Shown here in pieces: positions 17,539-24,842 of a stretch of 64,000 bases of DNA. The position numbers were made by a program, and so were the translations under genes. The notes under the pieces were generated by a model. That model was not told the origin of the DNA and ran no database searches. It was given only the letters and a program-made list of their open reading frames with translations. Source of the DNA: Streptomyces griseoluteus (lineage in GTDB: Bacteria; Actinomycetota; Actinomycetes; Streptomycetales; Streptomycetaceae); contig JOBE01000012.1 of the NCBI GenBank assembly GCA_000717735.1, forward strand, positions 62,001-126,000, read 5' to 3'. Every line of letters starts with the position of its first letter. Positions within the stretch are counted from its first letter, which is position 1.

Positions 17539-17573
17539 CTTTCGAAAGAGTTGCGATCCAGTTACCGAAACTT
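17539..17573. promoter_or_regulatory. Candidate LacI-type operators in front of the sugar-import operon
   Basis: CTTTCGAAAG (17539-17548) is a perfect ten-base palindrome immediately upstream of the binding-protein start, close to its ribosome-binding region. CGAAACTT (17566-17573) is the reverse of the AAGTTTCG half-site seen at the 10709 and 17748 sites. Both lie in the 149-base divergent region. Confidence 0.5.
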
Positions 17574-17679
17574 CACGGGTCGGGACGCTAGGGTTGCGGC
17601 AGCAGGCGGGTCAACCCACTGGCGGCGAGTTACCAAAGCGTGACCCTGCTGCGGTCCGCCGCCGCTTTATGCTGCTCAG

Positions 17680-18732
17680 ATGCGAGATGACGAGGAGAGC
17701 AGGCGGATCACCCTGGCCGAGGTGGCCGAGAAAGCCGGGGTCTCGCTTTCGACAGTTTCGAAGGTGCTCAACGGGCGGCAGGACGTGTCATCCGTCACCC
17801 GCGGCAAGGTGGAACGCCTGCTGGAGACGCACTCCTACCGGCGGACCACCCGGGCGGCCCGCGAGGCCCCGCTCATCGAGCTCGTCTTCCACGAGCTGGA
17901 CAGCGTGTGGTCGATGGAGCTGATCCGGGGCGTGGAGAACCTCGCCAAGGCCCACCAGGCGAGCGTGGTGCTGACCGAGAGCGGCACCCGCCACGCACCG
18001 GCGAGCGACTGGATCGAAGGGGTGCTGCAGCGCCGGCCGATCGGCGTGGTCCTCGTCTTCTCGGCCCTGCCGGACGCCGTCAAGCAGCAACTCGGCGCAC
18101 GGTCCATCCCGTTCGTCATCGTCGACCCCGCGGGCGACCCGGAGCCGGACGTACCGTCCGTGGGCTCGGCGAACTGGAGCGGCGGGGTCGCCGCGACCCG
18201 GCACCTCATCGAACTGGGTCACCGGCGCATCGGGATCATCACCGGCCCCGAGGACATGCTCTGCTCCCTCGCCCGGCTGGACGGCTACCGGTCGGCGATG
18301 AACATCGCGGGCCTGACCGGCGACGCCTCCCTCGTCCGGTTCGGCGACTTCCACGTCGAGGGCGGCTACGCGCACGCGATGGAGCTGCTGCGGCTGCCGG
18401 ACCGGCCCACCGCCATCTTCGCGGGAAGCGACCTGCAGGCGCTTGGGGTGATGGAGGCGGCCCGGGTGTGCGGGCTGCGCGTACCCGAGGACCTGTCCGT
18501 CGTGGGCTACGACGACGTGATGATCGCGCGGTGGTCCAGCCCGGCCCTCACGACGGTGCACCAGCCGCTGCGTCAGATGGGCGAGGAGGCCGTGCAGATG
18601 CTGCTCCGGCTGCGGGCGGGGGAGCCGTCCGTGACCCGCATGGAACTCGCGACCAGCCTGGTCGTCAGAAACAGCACGGCCCCCCCGCCCGAGGAGACGG
18701 TGCCGGCTTCGCCGGCGTCCTCGGGCGGGTAG
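17680..18732 (+). CDS. bxlR: LacI-family repressor of the xylan operon
   Basis: A 350-residue regulator. Residues 9-60 form the LacI headpiece: [21 protein letters not shown] as helix-turn-helix, then the hinge helix region. The periplasmic-binding-like sensor domain follows, with [58 protein letters not shown] and [21 protein letters not shown]. It should repress the divergent binding-protein operon until a xylo-oligosaccharide binds. The ATG at 17680 has only a weak upstream purine run. The codons for Leu, Thr and Val in the recognition region (CTT, ACA, GTT) are rare in this genome and create an operator-like sequence inside the gene. Confidence 0.85.
   Translation: MRDDEESRRITLAEVAEKAGVSLSTVSKVLNGRQDVSSVTRGKVERLLETHSYRRTTRAAREAPLIELVFHELDSVWSMELIRGVENLAKAHQASVVLTESGTRHAPASDWIEGVLQRRPIGVVLVFSALPDAVKQQLGARSIPFVIVDPAGDPEPDVPSVGSANWSGGVAATRHLIELGHRRIGIITGPEDMLCSLARLDGYRSAMNIAGLTGDASLVRFGDFHVEGGYAHAMELLRLPDRPTAIFAGSDLQALGVMEAARVCGLRVPEDLSVVGYDDVMIARWSSPALTTVHQPLRQMGEEAVQMLLRLRAGEPSVTRMELATSLVVRNSTAPPPEETVPASPASSGG
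17748..17762. promoter_or_regulatory. Operator-like palindrome inside the LacI gene
   Basis: TTCGA-CAGTT-TCGAA lies within the codons of the helix-turn-helix. It matches the 10709-10723 site at 13 of 15 positions and depends on three A/T-ending codons in a row, unusual for this genome, so it may be a genuine auto-regulatory site. Confidence 0.45.
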
Positions 18733-18756
18733 GGCCGCGCGGGTATCCGCTGTCCG

Positions 18757-19407
18757 TTACTTGGGCATCAGGACGGTGTCGACGATGTACACGGTGGCGT
18801 TGGCCGTGGGGACGTTGCCGCAGACGACCTTCGACGAGTCGTTGACGGTGTACGCCTCGCCCGAGCCCTCCGTGGTGAGCGTGCCCGTCTGGAGGGTCTC
18901 GAAGGAGCCGTTCTCCAGCTGCTTCGGCGTCAGCTTCTGACCCACGACGTGGTAGGTGAGGATCTTCGTCAGCATGTCCTTGTCGGCCAGCACCTTGTCC
19001 AGGTCGGCCTTCGGGATCTTCGCGAAGGCGTCGTTGGTCGGCGCGAACACCGTGATGTTCTCGGCGTTGTTGAGTGTGTCGACGAGGCCCGCCTGCTTGA
19101 CGGCGGCGACCAGCGTGGACAGCTCCGGGTTGTTGGACGCGGCGGTGGCGACGGGGTCCTTGGCCATCCCGTCGAAGGAACCGGCGCCGTCCTTCGGCAC
19201 CGAGGCGCAGGCCGGACCGAACGGGCCGTCGGCGGCCGTGTCCGTCCCGGTCGTGGGCGTGTTCTCCTGCGCCGCCGGCGCCGAGGCCTCTGCACCGGCC
19301 TCGGACCTGGTGTCCGAGCCGGAGTCCGAACAGGCCGCCAGGGAGAAGGGCAGCACTGCCGCGGCTGCCACGGCGACGGCGGCGCGGCGGAGGCGAAGAG
19401 CGTTCAT
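18757..19407 (-). CDS. Fasciclin-domain lipoprotein
   Basis: A 216-residue secreted protein. The signal peptide MNALRLRRAAVAVAAAAVLP ends in the lipobox SLAAC, followed by a Ser/Thr/Ala-rich linker. The FAS1 domain occupies about residues 70-216, with ELSTLVAAVKQAGLVDTLN, ITVFAPTNDAFAKIP, TYHVV and the closing TVYIVDTVLMPK. Fasciclin domains mediate adhesion or ligand binding at the cell surface; no specific role is known here. The frame is open to 19809, but the ATG at 19407, with AAGGGG upstream, gives the signal peptide. Convergent with the LacI gene, 24 bases apart. Confidence 0.85.
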   Translation of the reverse strand: MNALRLRRAAVAVAAAAVLPFSLAACSDSGSDTRSEAGAEASAPAAQENTPTTGTDTAADGPFGPACASVPKDGAGSFDGMAKDPVATAASNNPELSTLVAAVKQAGLVDTLNNAENITVFAPTNDAFAKIPKADLDKVLADKDMLTKILTYHVVGQKLTPKQLENGSFETLQTGTLTTEGSGEAYTVNDSSKVVCGNVPTANATVYIVDTVLMPK

Positions 19408-19633
19408 GAGGAGGAACCCCTTGGATCGGGTGCGCGGTCGAAGGCGCACTGAGGAGGGAACGGCACGACCACCCCGGCCGGGAGTGCGGTGACGCGTCCG
19501 GACCACCGTCGGGGTCTCCCCCGCCGCGGCCCTGTTGTCTGTCACAGGTGTTTCGGAGCCGGGTGCCGTCCGGATGGGTCCGGAGGGGTCTTTCACCCGT
19601 CCGAGTGAGGAGAGCCGCGCGTTAGGGTGTGGG

Positions 19634-20350
19634 GTGCTTCCGCGAACCCCCCTCCTCACCAGCGCGTCCCTCTCGGACGCCGGCCTCCTCACGCATGTGG
19701 AGCAGGGCCGGGAGTGGCCGCTCCTCGTGTGGGCCCCGGGACCGGGCGTGCGCATGGTGTCGAGCGCCGTGCTCGGCGGAGGCATCGGTACGCGCGCGTG
19801 GGTGCTCAACGCCCAGGTCCCGCCCGGCTACGACCGGAGCGATCCCGAGGCCCACCTGCGCGAACTGGCCTCCGGCGCGGGGCTCTCGGGGCCTGGTGTG
19901 GGCCTGATGACGGCGGCCTCGGTCGCGGACCGGCGGCACGCGGTCGACGGCGGCGTGCGGGCGGTGGTCACCGCGGGGATCGGGGTACGGGGCTGGGCCG
20001 CCGCACCGGGACGCGGCACCGTCGCGGCCCCGCGCCCGGGGACCATCAACATCATCGTGTCGCTGCCCGTGGCCCTCACCGACGCCGCGCTCGTCAACGC
20101 GGTGGCCACCGCCACCGAGGCGAAGACACAGGCGCTGGTCGAACTCGGGGCGGATGCCTCGGGGACGCCCACAGACGCCGTGTGCGTGGCCGCTCCCGCC
20201 CCGACCGGCCGCGCCACAGGGCCGCTCGCCGAGCCGACCGACGAACTTCCCGCCGAACCGTTCGCCGGTCCGCGCTCGCTCTGGGGTGCACGGCTCGCCC
20301 GCGCGGTGCACGCGGCGACGAGAGCGGCCTGCGAGGGGCTGCTCGCCTGA
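19634..20350 (+). CDS. cbiZ: Adenosylcobinamide amidohydrolase (CbiZ-like)
   Basis: A 238-residue enzyme. The core reads WPLLVWAPGPGVRMVSSAVLG, GGIGTRAWVLNAQVP, GPGVGLMTAASV, PGTINIIVSLP and ALVNAVATATEAKTQALVELG, then GTPTDAVCVA, which is the CbiZ pattern. CbiZ removes the aminopropanol arm of adenosylcobinamide, allowing cobamide salvage or remodelling in the cytoplasm. An upstream ATG at 19535 would add a non-conserved stretch; GTG at 19634 is chosen, with TAGGGT at 19623-19628 suggesting a leaderless mRNA. It lies 55 bases before the cobalamin-binding MerR gene on the same strand, a meaningful B12-related pairing. Confidence 0.8.
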   Translation: MLPRTPLLTSASLSDAGLLTHVEQGREWPLLVWAPGPGVRMVSSAVLGGGIGTRAWVLNAQVPPGYDRSDPEAHLRELASGAGLSGPGVGLMTAASVADRRHAVDGGVRAVVTAGIGVRGWAAAPGRGTVAAPRPGTINIIVSLPVALTDAALVNAVATATEAKTQALVELGADASGTPTDAVCVAAPAPTGRATGPLAEPTDELPAEPFAGPRSLWGARLARAVHAATRAACEGLLA

Positions 20351-20376
20351 GGCACGGAGGCCCGACGAGCGGCATC

Positions 20377-20395
20377 GCGTCGTTTGTGCGTCGTA
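20377..20395 (+). promoter_or_regulatory. Shared 19-base element upstream of the LitR-like gene
   Basis: Two GCGTCG units start 11 bases apart (20377 and 20388). The 19-base block matches 23227-23245, upstream of the ECF sigma gene, at 17 positions. CarH-type tetramers bind direct repeats at 11-bp spacing, so this is a candidate autoregulatory site. Confidence 0.45.
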
Positions 20396-20405
20396 CGCTG
20401 GAGGC

Positions 20406-21488
20406 ATGTCCGTTTCCGAAACGGGTTCCGCTACGGGCTCCGACGCCGGTTCCGATACGGAGCACGGCCTCACGACCGGCGCCGTCGCCCGGCGTCTCGG
20501 GGTGTCGCCGACCACGCTGCGCTCATGGGACCAGCGGTACGGCGTCGGGCCCGCCGCACGGGCGGAGGGGCGGCACCGGCGGTGGTCCCCGGGCGACGTC
20601 GCCATGCTGGAGGAGATGTGCCGGCTCACGGCCTCCGGTGTGCCTCCCGCCGAAGCGGCCCGGTCGGCCCTCTCGACCCGGTGGGCCCTCTCGACCCGGT
20701 CGGCTCTGCCGGCCCGGTCAGACCTGGCGGCGCGGTCAGACCTGGCGGCGCGGTCGGCTCCCCGGGCACCCCTCCCCCGCGCCCCGGCCGCCCGGCAGCC
20801 GGGATCGGGCAACGGTCTCCCGCTCGGCGACGTACGCCTGGAGTGTCGTGGGCTGGCGCGCGCCGCCGTGCGGCTCGACGGCCCCGCGCTCGACGTCCTG
20901 CTCCGCGAGGTCGTGGCGGACCACGGGCTCGTCACCGCCTGGGAGGAGGTGATGGTGCCCACCCTGCACGCGGTGGGACGCAAGTGGGAGTCCTCAGGGG
21001 ACCGTTACGTCGAGGTGGAGCACCTGCTGTCCTGGCACGTGTCGACCGCGCTCCGGCAGGTCGCACCCGCCGGACCGGTCGCCGTGACCTCCATGCCGCC
21101 GGTCCTCCTCGCGTGCGTGCCCGCCGAGCAGCACACCCTCCCGCTGGAGGCGTTGGCGGCGGGACTCTCCGAACGCGGCCTGCCCGCCCGCATGTTCGGC
21201 GCGGCCGTCCCCGCCGAGGCGCTCGACACCGCCGTCCGCCGCACGGGTCCGGTCGCGGTCGTGCTGTGGTCGCAGGCGCGCTCGACCGCGCACCACGCCC
21301 TGGCCCAGCACGTCGCCGCGCGGTCGTTCGGCGTCAGGGGAGCGAGGACGCACCCCTTGGTGATGCTCGCCGGGCCGGGCTGGGCCGGCCGCCCCGTACA
21401 GCCGGGCATGCTGCGACCCGGCGGTCTGCGCGAAGCGCTCGACAGCCTCACCCGGCTCTACGGGGAATCGCCGCCGCCCGTCGGATGA
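20406..21488 (+). CDS. litR: MerR-family regulator with cobalamin-binding domain (CarH/LitR-like photoreceptor)
   Basis: A 360-residue protein. Residues 21-80 are a MerR helix-turn-helix (LTTGAVARRLGVSPTTLRSW, then WDQRYG). A low-complexity Ala/Arg/Ser linker spans about 87-135. The C-terminal part has the helical-bundle and Rossmann-like layout of CarH: Trp194, Glu205-His206 (VEVEHLLSW) and His243 in PAEQH, corresponding to the residues that cap and ligate adenosylcobalamin in CarH. LitR/CarH proteins repress in the dark and dissociate from DNA when light breaks the Co-C bond. The ATG at 20406 follows GGAGGC closely. Neighbouring ECF sigma and photolyase genes support a light-response role. 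The W-to-EH spacing is one residue longer than in CarH. Confidence 0.78.
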   Translation: MSVSETGSATGSDAGSDTEHGLTTGAVARRLGVSPTTLRSWDQRYGVGPAARAEGRHRRWSPGDVAMLEEMCRLTASGVPPAEAARSALSTRWALSTRSALPARSDLAARSDLAARSAPRAPLPRAPAARQPGSGNGLPLGDVRLECRGLARAAVRLDGPALDVLLREVVADHGLVTAWEEVMVPTLHAVGRKWESSGDRYVEVEHLLSWHVSTALRQVAPAGPVAVTSMPPVLLACVPAEQHTLPLEALAAGLSERGLPARMFGAAVPAEALDTAVRRTGPVAVVLWSQARSTAHHALAQHVAARSFGVRGARTHPLVMLAGPGWAGRPVQPGMLRPGGLREALDSLTRLYGESPPPVG

Positions 21489-21570
21489 CACCGGGGCGGC
21501 GGTCCGTACCGTTCCATGACTCCGGCAGGAAGCCCGGCCGGTCGCGCCGGCCCGACGGCTCCCCTCCCCC

Positions 21571-22227
21571 TCAGCCGTGCGAGAGCAGTGCCGCCGTGAG
21601 TTCGGCCGCGCGGCGGTGCCACAGGTCCGCGCCGCGGAGCATGGCGTGGCCTCCGGTCGGCATCGGGATGCCCGCCGCGTCGGCGCCCGCCGCCCGTGCC
21701 CTGCGGACGAAGTCCCAGGAGTCACGGGCGGCCGTGACGCGGTCGGTCTCGTCGTGCAGCAGGTAGAGCCGCCGGCCGCCGAGGTGCTCCACGGGCTCGT
21801 CGGCGGGACACCAGGGCGCGAGCGCCACGACACCGCGGACGTGGGGGTCGCCGGCGGCGCGGAGGGCCGCGCGACCTCCCATGGAGTGACCCAGGAGCAC
21901 GACGGGCACGGGCCCGGCCTGCTCCCGGAGGCTCGCGAGGGCGGCTTCGGCGTCCCTGGCGGCGTCGGCGCGCGGGCCGTTCCAGCCGCGGTGCCGGTAC
22001 CGCACCTCGGCGACCAGTACGCTCCGGCCCCGGACGGCGCGGGTCACGGCCGTGGCGAAGGGGCGCATGCGCAGCGCCGGGAGGTTGAGGGCCGGCGGCG
22101 GCTCCGGCCCGTCGGCGCGACCGCCGTGGAGCAGCAGCACGGCCGCGGTCGGCACGGGCGGCGCGCTGCGGACGACGAGGGCGCCCGGGGTGTCCGGGCG
22201 GGCGGCGCGCCGGGTGCGGCAGGTCAT
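21571..22227 (-). CDS. Alpha/beta hydrolase (dienelactone-hydrolase-like)
   Basis: A 218-residue cytoplasmic hydrolase. The nucleophile elbow is GHSMGG, preceded by VLLLHGGRADG as the oxyanion-hole strand; LHDETD carries a candidate acid and PTGGHAML the catalytic His. Length and layout fit small esterase/dienelactone-type enzymes; the substrate is unknown. Its ATG overlaps the stop of a 31-codon reading frame (22224-22319) that has its own strong ribosome-binding site, suggesting coupled translation. It lies in the photolyase/ECF group on the minus strand but 261 bases downstream of the sigma gene. Confidence 0.8.
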   Translation of the reverse strand: MTCRTRRAARPDTPGALVVRSAPPVPTAAVLLLHGGRADGPEPPPALNLPALRMRPFATAVTRAVRGRSVLVAEVRYRHRGWNGPRADAARDAEAALASLREQAGPVPVVLLGHSMGGRAALRAAGDPHVRGVVALAPWCPADEPVEHLGGRRLYLLHDETDRVTAARDSWDFVRRARAAGADAAGIPMPTGGHAMLRGADLWHRRAAELTAALLSHG

Positions 22228-22319
22228 CGGGAGCCCGTCCGGTGCGTGTGCCGGCGCGCCGGCCGGGGGAACCCGCTCGTACGGGCCGGGTGGGCCGCGT
22301 AACCGGGCCGCTGCGGCAT
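22224..22319 (-). CDS. Small upstream ORF coupled to the hydrolase gene
   Basis: Thirty-one codons starting at ATG 22319, with GGAGG six bases upstream, and ending in TGA that overlaps the hydrolase ATG (ATGA). The peptide is basic and rich in Pro, Arg and His (MPQRPGYAAHPARTSGFP, ending HTHRTGSR), with no membrane segment. The hydrolase start itself has no clear Shine-Dalgarno sequence, so this ORF may serve mainly to deliver ribosomes to it. It may equally be a short functional peptide. No family is recognised. Confidence 0.4.
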   Translation of the reverse strand: MPQRPGYAAHPARTSGFPRPARRHTHRTGSR

Positions 22320-22488
22320 GTGTGGCCTCCAGAAGTCGGCGGGCCGCTTCCCCGGGTGAGCGGGACGCTCATGACGAGGGGGAGGTGACCGTGAGGGCCG
22401 CAGTCTGCCAGGTCGTCCGGTCCGCCGGGTACGGAGCCCCGTCATCCGTGGAGCGCCGGTACGGCCGGTGGGATCGCGGCCCTTGTGC

Positions 22489-23151
22489 TCAGTCCGTGTT
22501 CTCCCCGCCGACGGGCGCCCGGCCGGGGGCTGCCTCCGTGGTGGCCAGGCTGCGGCGCATCCGCTGGAGGCCCCGGCGCGCGTGGCTCTTGACGGTGCCG
22601 AGGGGAAGGCCGGTCCGGTCGGCGATCTGCGCCTGCGTCAGGTCCGCGAAGTACGCGAGGGTGAGCACGTCACGCTGGTCCCGTGGCAGGCGCGCCAGTT
22701 CACGGGTGACCACGATCCGGTCGAGGACGTGCTCGGGGCCCTCGTCCGTGCGGGTGGGCGGCATGAGGGCAGCGGCGGCGGCGAGGTCGAGCCGGCGCGT
22801 CCTGGCGGTGAGCGCGTCCGCGGTCTTCCGACGGGTGATGCCGACGAGCCAGGCGGGCACGGGACCGCGCTCTGGACGGTATCCGGCACGGCCGCGCCAG
22901 GCGGCGAGGAAGACCTGCTGGGTGACGTCCTCCGCCTCGCGCGGGTCGCCCAGCGAGCGGACCGCGAGGGTGTGCACGAGGCGGGCCCAGCGGCGGTGGG
23001 CGAGGACGAGACAGTGCTCGTCGCCCCGGGCGAGACCCCGGCCGATCGCATCGTCCGACAGCGTGTCCGACAGGGCTGCCGACAGCGCGCCGGACCGGGT
23101 GTCGGGCAGCGCGCCGGGGTCGGGCCGGACGTCGGTGCTGGTCACGGTCAT
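22489..23151 (-). CDS. ECF-type RNA polymerase sigma factor (LitS-like by context)
   Basis: A 220-residue sigma-70 family protein. Region 2 reads WARLVHTLAVRSLGDPREAE, DVTQQVFLAAWRGRAGYRPE; region 4 reads ELARLPRDQRDVLTLAYFADL and TQAQIADRTGLPLGTVKSHARRG. It directs RNA polymerase to a dedicated promoter set. The ATG at 23151 is preceded by AGGAGG; the open frame beyond adds 25 unconserved residues. No anti-sigma gene is adjacent, which fits control by transcription. In S. coelicolor the ECF factor LitS acts with LitR in light-induced carotenogenesis; the assignment here is inferred from the nearby LitR-like gene, the shared upstream element and the photolyase gene. Confidence 0.85.
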   Translation of the reverse strand: MTVTSTDVRPDPGALPDTRSGALSAALSDTLSDDAIGRGLARGDEHCLVLAHRRWARLVHTLAVRSLGDPREAEDVTQQVFLAAWRGRAGYRPERGPVPAWLVGITRRKTADALTARTRRLDLAAAAALMPPTRTDEGPEHVLDRIVVTRELARLPRDQRDVLTLAYFADLTQAQIADRTGLPLGTVKSHARRGLQRMRRSLATTEAAPGRAPVGGENTD

Positions 23152-23226
23152 GACGGGTCCTCCTGCTCCCGGGGCCGGTGCTCCCAGGCCCCCAGCGTCC
23201 GGCCTCCGGAGGAGACGCCTCAACAC

Positions 23227-23245
23227 GCGTCGATCGTGCGTCGTA
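23227..23245. promoter_or_regulatory. Shared 19-base element upstream of the ECF sigma gene
   Basis: This copy has GCGTCG units at 23227 and 23238 (11 bases apart) and matches 20377-20395 at 17 of 19 positions. It lies 76 to 94 bases upstream of the sigma start, between it and the photolyase stop. Confidence 0.45.
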
Positions 23246-23270
23246 TCCGGCCCGGCGGTCCCGTCCGGTC

Positions 23271-24644
23271 TCAGTCACGCCCCCGGGCGTGCCGGAAGCG
23301 GCTGAGGCCGTCGGCGAGGTCGACGATCGGGTCGGGATAGTCGTACTCGGCCCGGTCCAGCCCCTTCAGACGCCAGGGCTCGTGGACCGAGGGCCCGGGC
23401 AGAGCCGCGAGTTCCGGCACCCAGTACCGGACGTAGGCGCCGTCGGGGTCGTACCGCTTCCCCTGGAGTACGGGGTTGAGGACGCGGTTCGGACGGGAGT
23501 CGGTGCCCGTCCCCGCCACCCACTGCCAGTTCAGCTGGTTGTTGGCGACGTCGCCGTCCACGAGCAGGGAGAGGAAGTGCCGGGCGCCCTCGCGCCAGTC
23601 GAGGTAGAGCGTCTTGGTGAGGAAGGACGCGGCGAGCAGCCGGCCCCGGTTGTGCATCCAGCCCTCGTACGCGAGTTGGCGCAGGGCCGCGTCCACCACG
23701 GGGTAGCCGGTCCTGCCCTCGCGCCAGGCCCTGAGGTCCTCCTCGGCCTCCTCGCCCCGCCGCCAGCGGTCGTGCCGGGGCCGGTAGTCCTCGACCGCCG
23801 TCTCCGGCCGCGCGGCGAGCACCTGGTGGTGGAAGTCCCGCCAGCACAACTGCCGTACGAAGGCCTCGGCACCCGCGCCGCCACGGGCCCGCGCCCGGTG
23901 GACGACCTCGGCCGCCGACACCGCGCCGAAGTGCAGATACGGCGAGAGGCGGGAGGTCGCGTCACCCGCGAGGTCGTCGTGGCCCGCCTCGTAGGCGTCG
24001 GCGTGCCGGGACAGCCAGGCGCCGAGCCTCCGGCGCCCCTCGCTCTCGCCTCCCGTGGCGAGGCCCGGCGACACGTCCGCGACGGATGCGCGGGCCGGCG
24101 GGCGCTCGGAGCGCAGACTCTGCGGTACCGGCACCGACCGGGGGGCCGCGAGGGGCGTGCGCAGCGGTTCGGAGGCCCAGCGCCTGAAGTACGGGGTGAA
24201 CACCGCGAAGTGCTCGGAGCCCTGCGGGGTCACGTCGCCGGGCGGTACGACGGTGGTCACCGCGTCGTGCACGTACAGGCGGCGCCCGTCGGACTCCAGG
24301 GCGCCGCGCAGCCGTGCCTCCCGGGCTCGGGCGAAGGCGGAGTGTCCTGCGGCCATGTGGACCTCGTCGGCGTCGGCCTGCCGCACCACCCGGCACACCT
24401 CGGCGACGGTGTCGCCGTCGCGCACGACGAGGCGGCCGCCGCGCTCCCGCAGCCCGGCGTCGAGGTCGGCCAGGCAGTCGGCGAGGAAGGCGAGCCGGTT
24501 GGGCGCCGCGAACCCGGCCCGGTCCACGGCGGGGTCGCGGACGAACAGCGGCACCACCTCGTGCGCCGCCTCGACGGCCGCGCGCAGCGGGGGGTGGTCG
24601 TGCAGGCGGAGGTCGGAGGTGAAGAGGACGACGGAGACGGTCAT
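23271..24644 (-). CDS. phr: Deoxyribodipyrimidine photolyase (cryptochrome/photolyase family)
   Basis: A 457-residue DNA repair flavoprotein. The N-terminal antenna domain begins VSVVLFTSDLRLHDHPPLRA. The FAD-binding C-terminal domain shows TSRLSPYLHFGAVSAAEV, FVRQLCWRDFHHQVL, TGYPVVDAALRQL, WMHNRGRLLAASFLTK and DVANNQLNWQWVAGTGTDSR, all class I photolyase landmarks. It splits cyclobutane pyrimidine dimers using blue light. The ATG has a modest AGGA nine bases upstream. The 198 bases between it and the upstream SDR gene show no gene and no obvious promoter. Proximity to the LitR-like regulator and ECF factor fits light induction. Confidence 0.92.
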   Translation of the reverse strand: MTVSVVLFTSDLRLHDHPPLRAAVEAAHEVVPLFVRDPAVDRAGFAAPNRLAFLADCLADLDAGLRERGGRLVVRDGDTVAEVCRVVRQADADEVHMAAGHSAFARAREARLRGALESDGRRLYVHDAVTTVVPPGDVTPQGSEHFAVFTPYFRRWASEPLRTPLAAPRSVPVPQSLRSERPPARASVADVSPGLATGGESEGRRRLGAWLSRHADAYEAGHDDLAGDATSRLSPYLHFGAVSAAEVVHRARARGGAGAEAFVRQLCWRDFHHQVLAARPETAVEDYRPRHDRWRRGEEAEEDLRAWREGRTGYPVVDAALRQLAYEGWMHNRGRLLAASFLTKTLYLDWREGARHFLSLLVDGDVANNQLNWQWVAGTGTDSRPNRVLNPVLQGKRYDPDGAYVRYWVPELAALPGPSVHEPWRLKGLDRAEYDYPDPIVDLADGLSRFRHARGRD

Positions 24645-24842
24645 GGCGCGATTCCTCGTGAGGGGTCGGTCAGCGGGCGGGCCGCGCGGGGCCGCGCGCC
24701 CGGCGGGCTGCGGGAAGGAGACGCGTGCGGCCCCATGTCCCCTTCGCCCTACGACCGGTCCGTGGATGCGGCGGCGGCCGGCCCGGGGACGACGGCCACG
24801 GCGCGTGGCCGGCGGCCCGGCTCATGGCCGGGGCGCCCCCGC

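Noticed and set aside
22372-22490. Possible coding start (MRAAVCQVVRSAGYG) on the plus strand
   Set aside because: It runs straight into antisense of the sigma gene and shows no family motif beyond the first residues.
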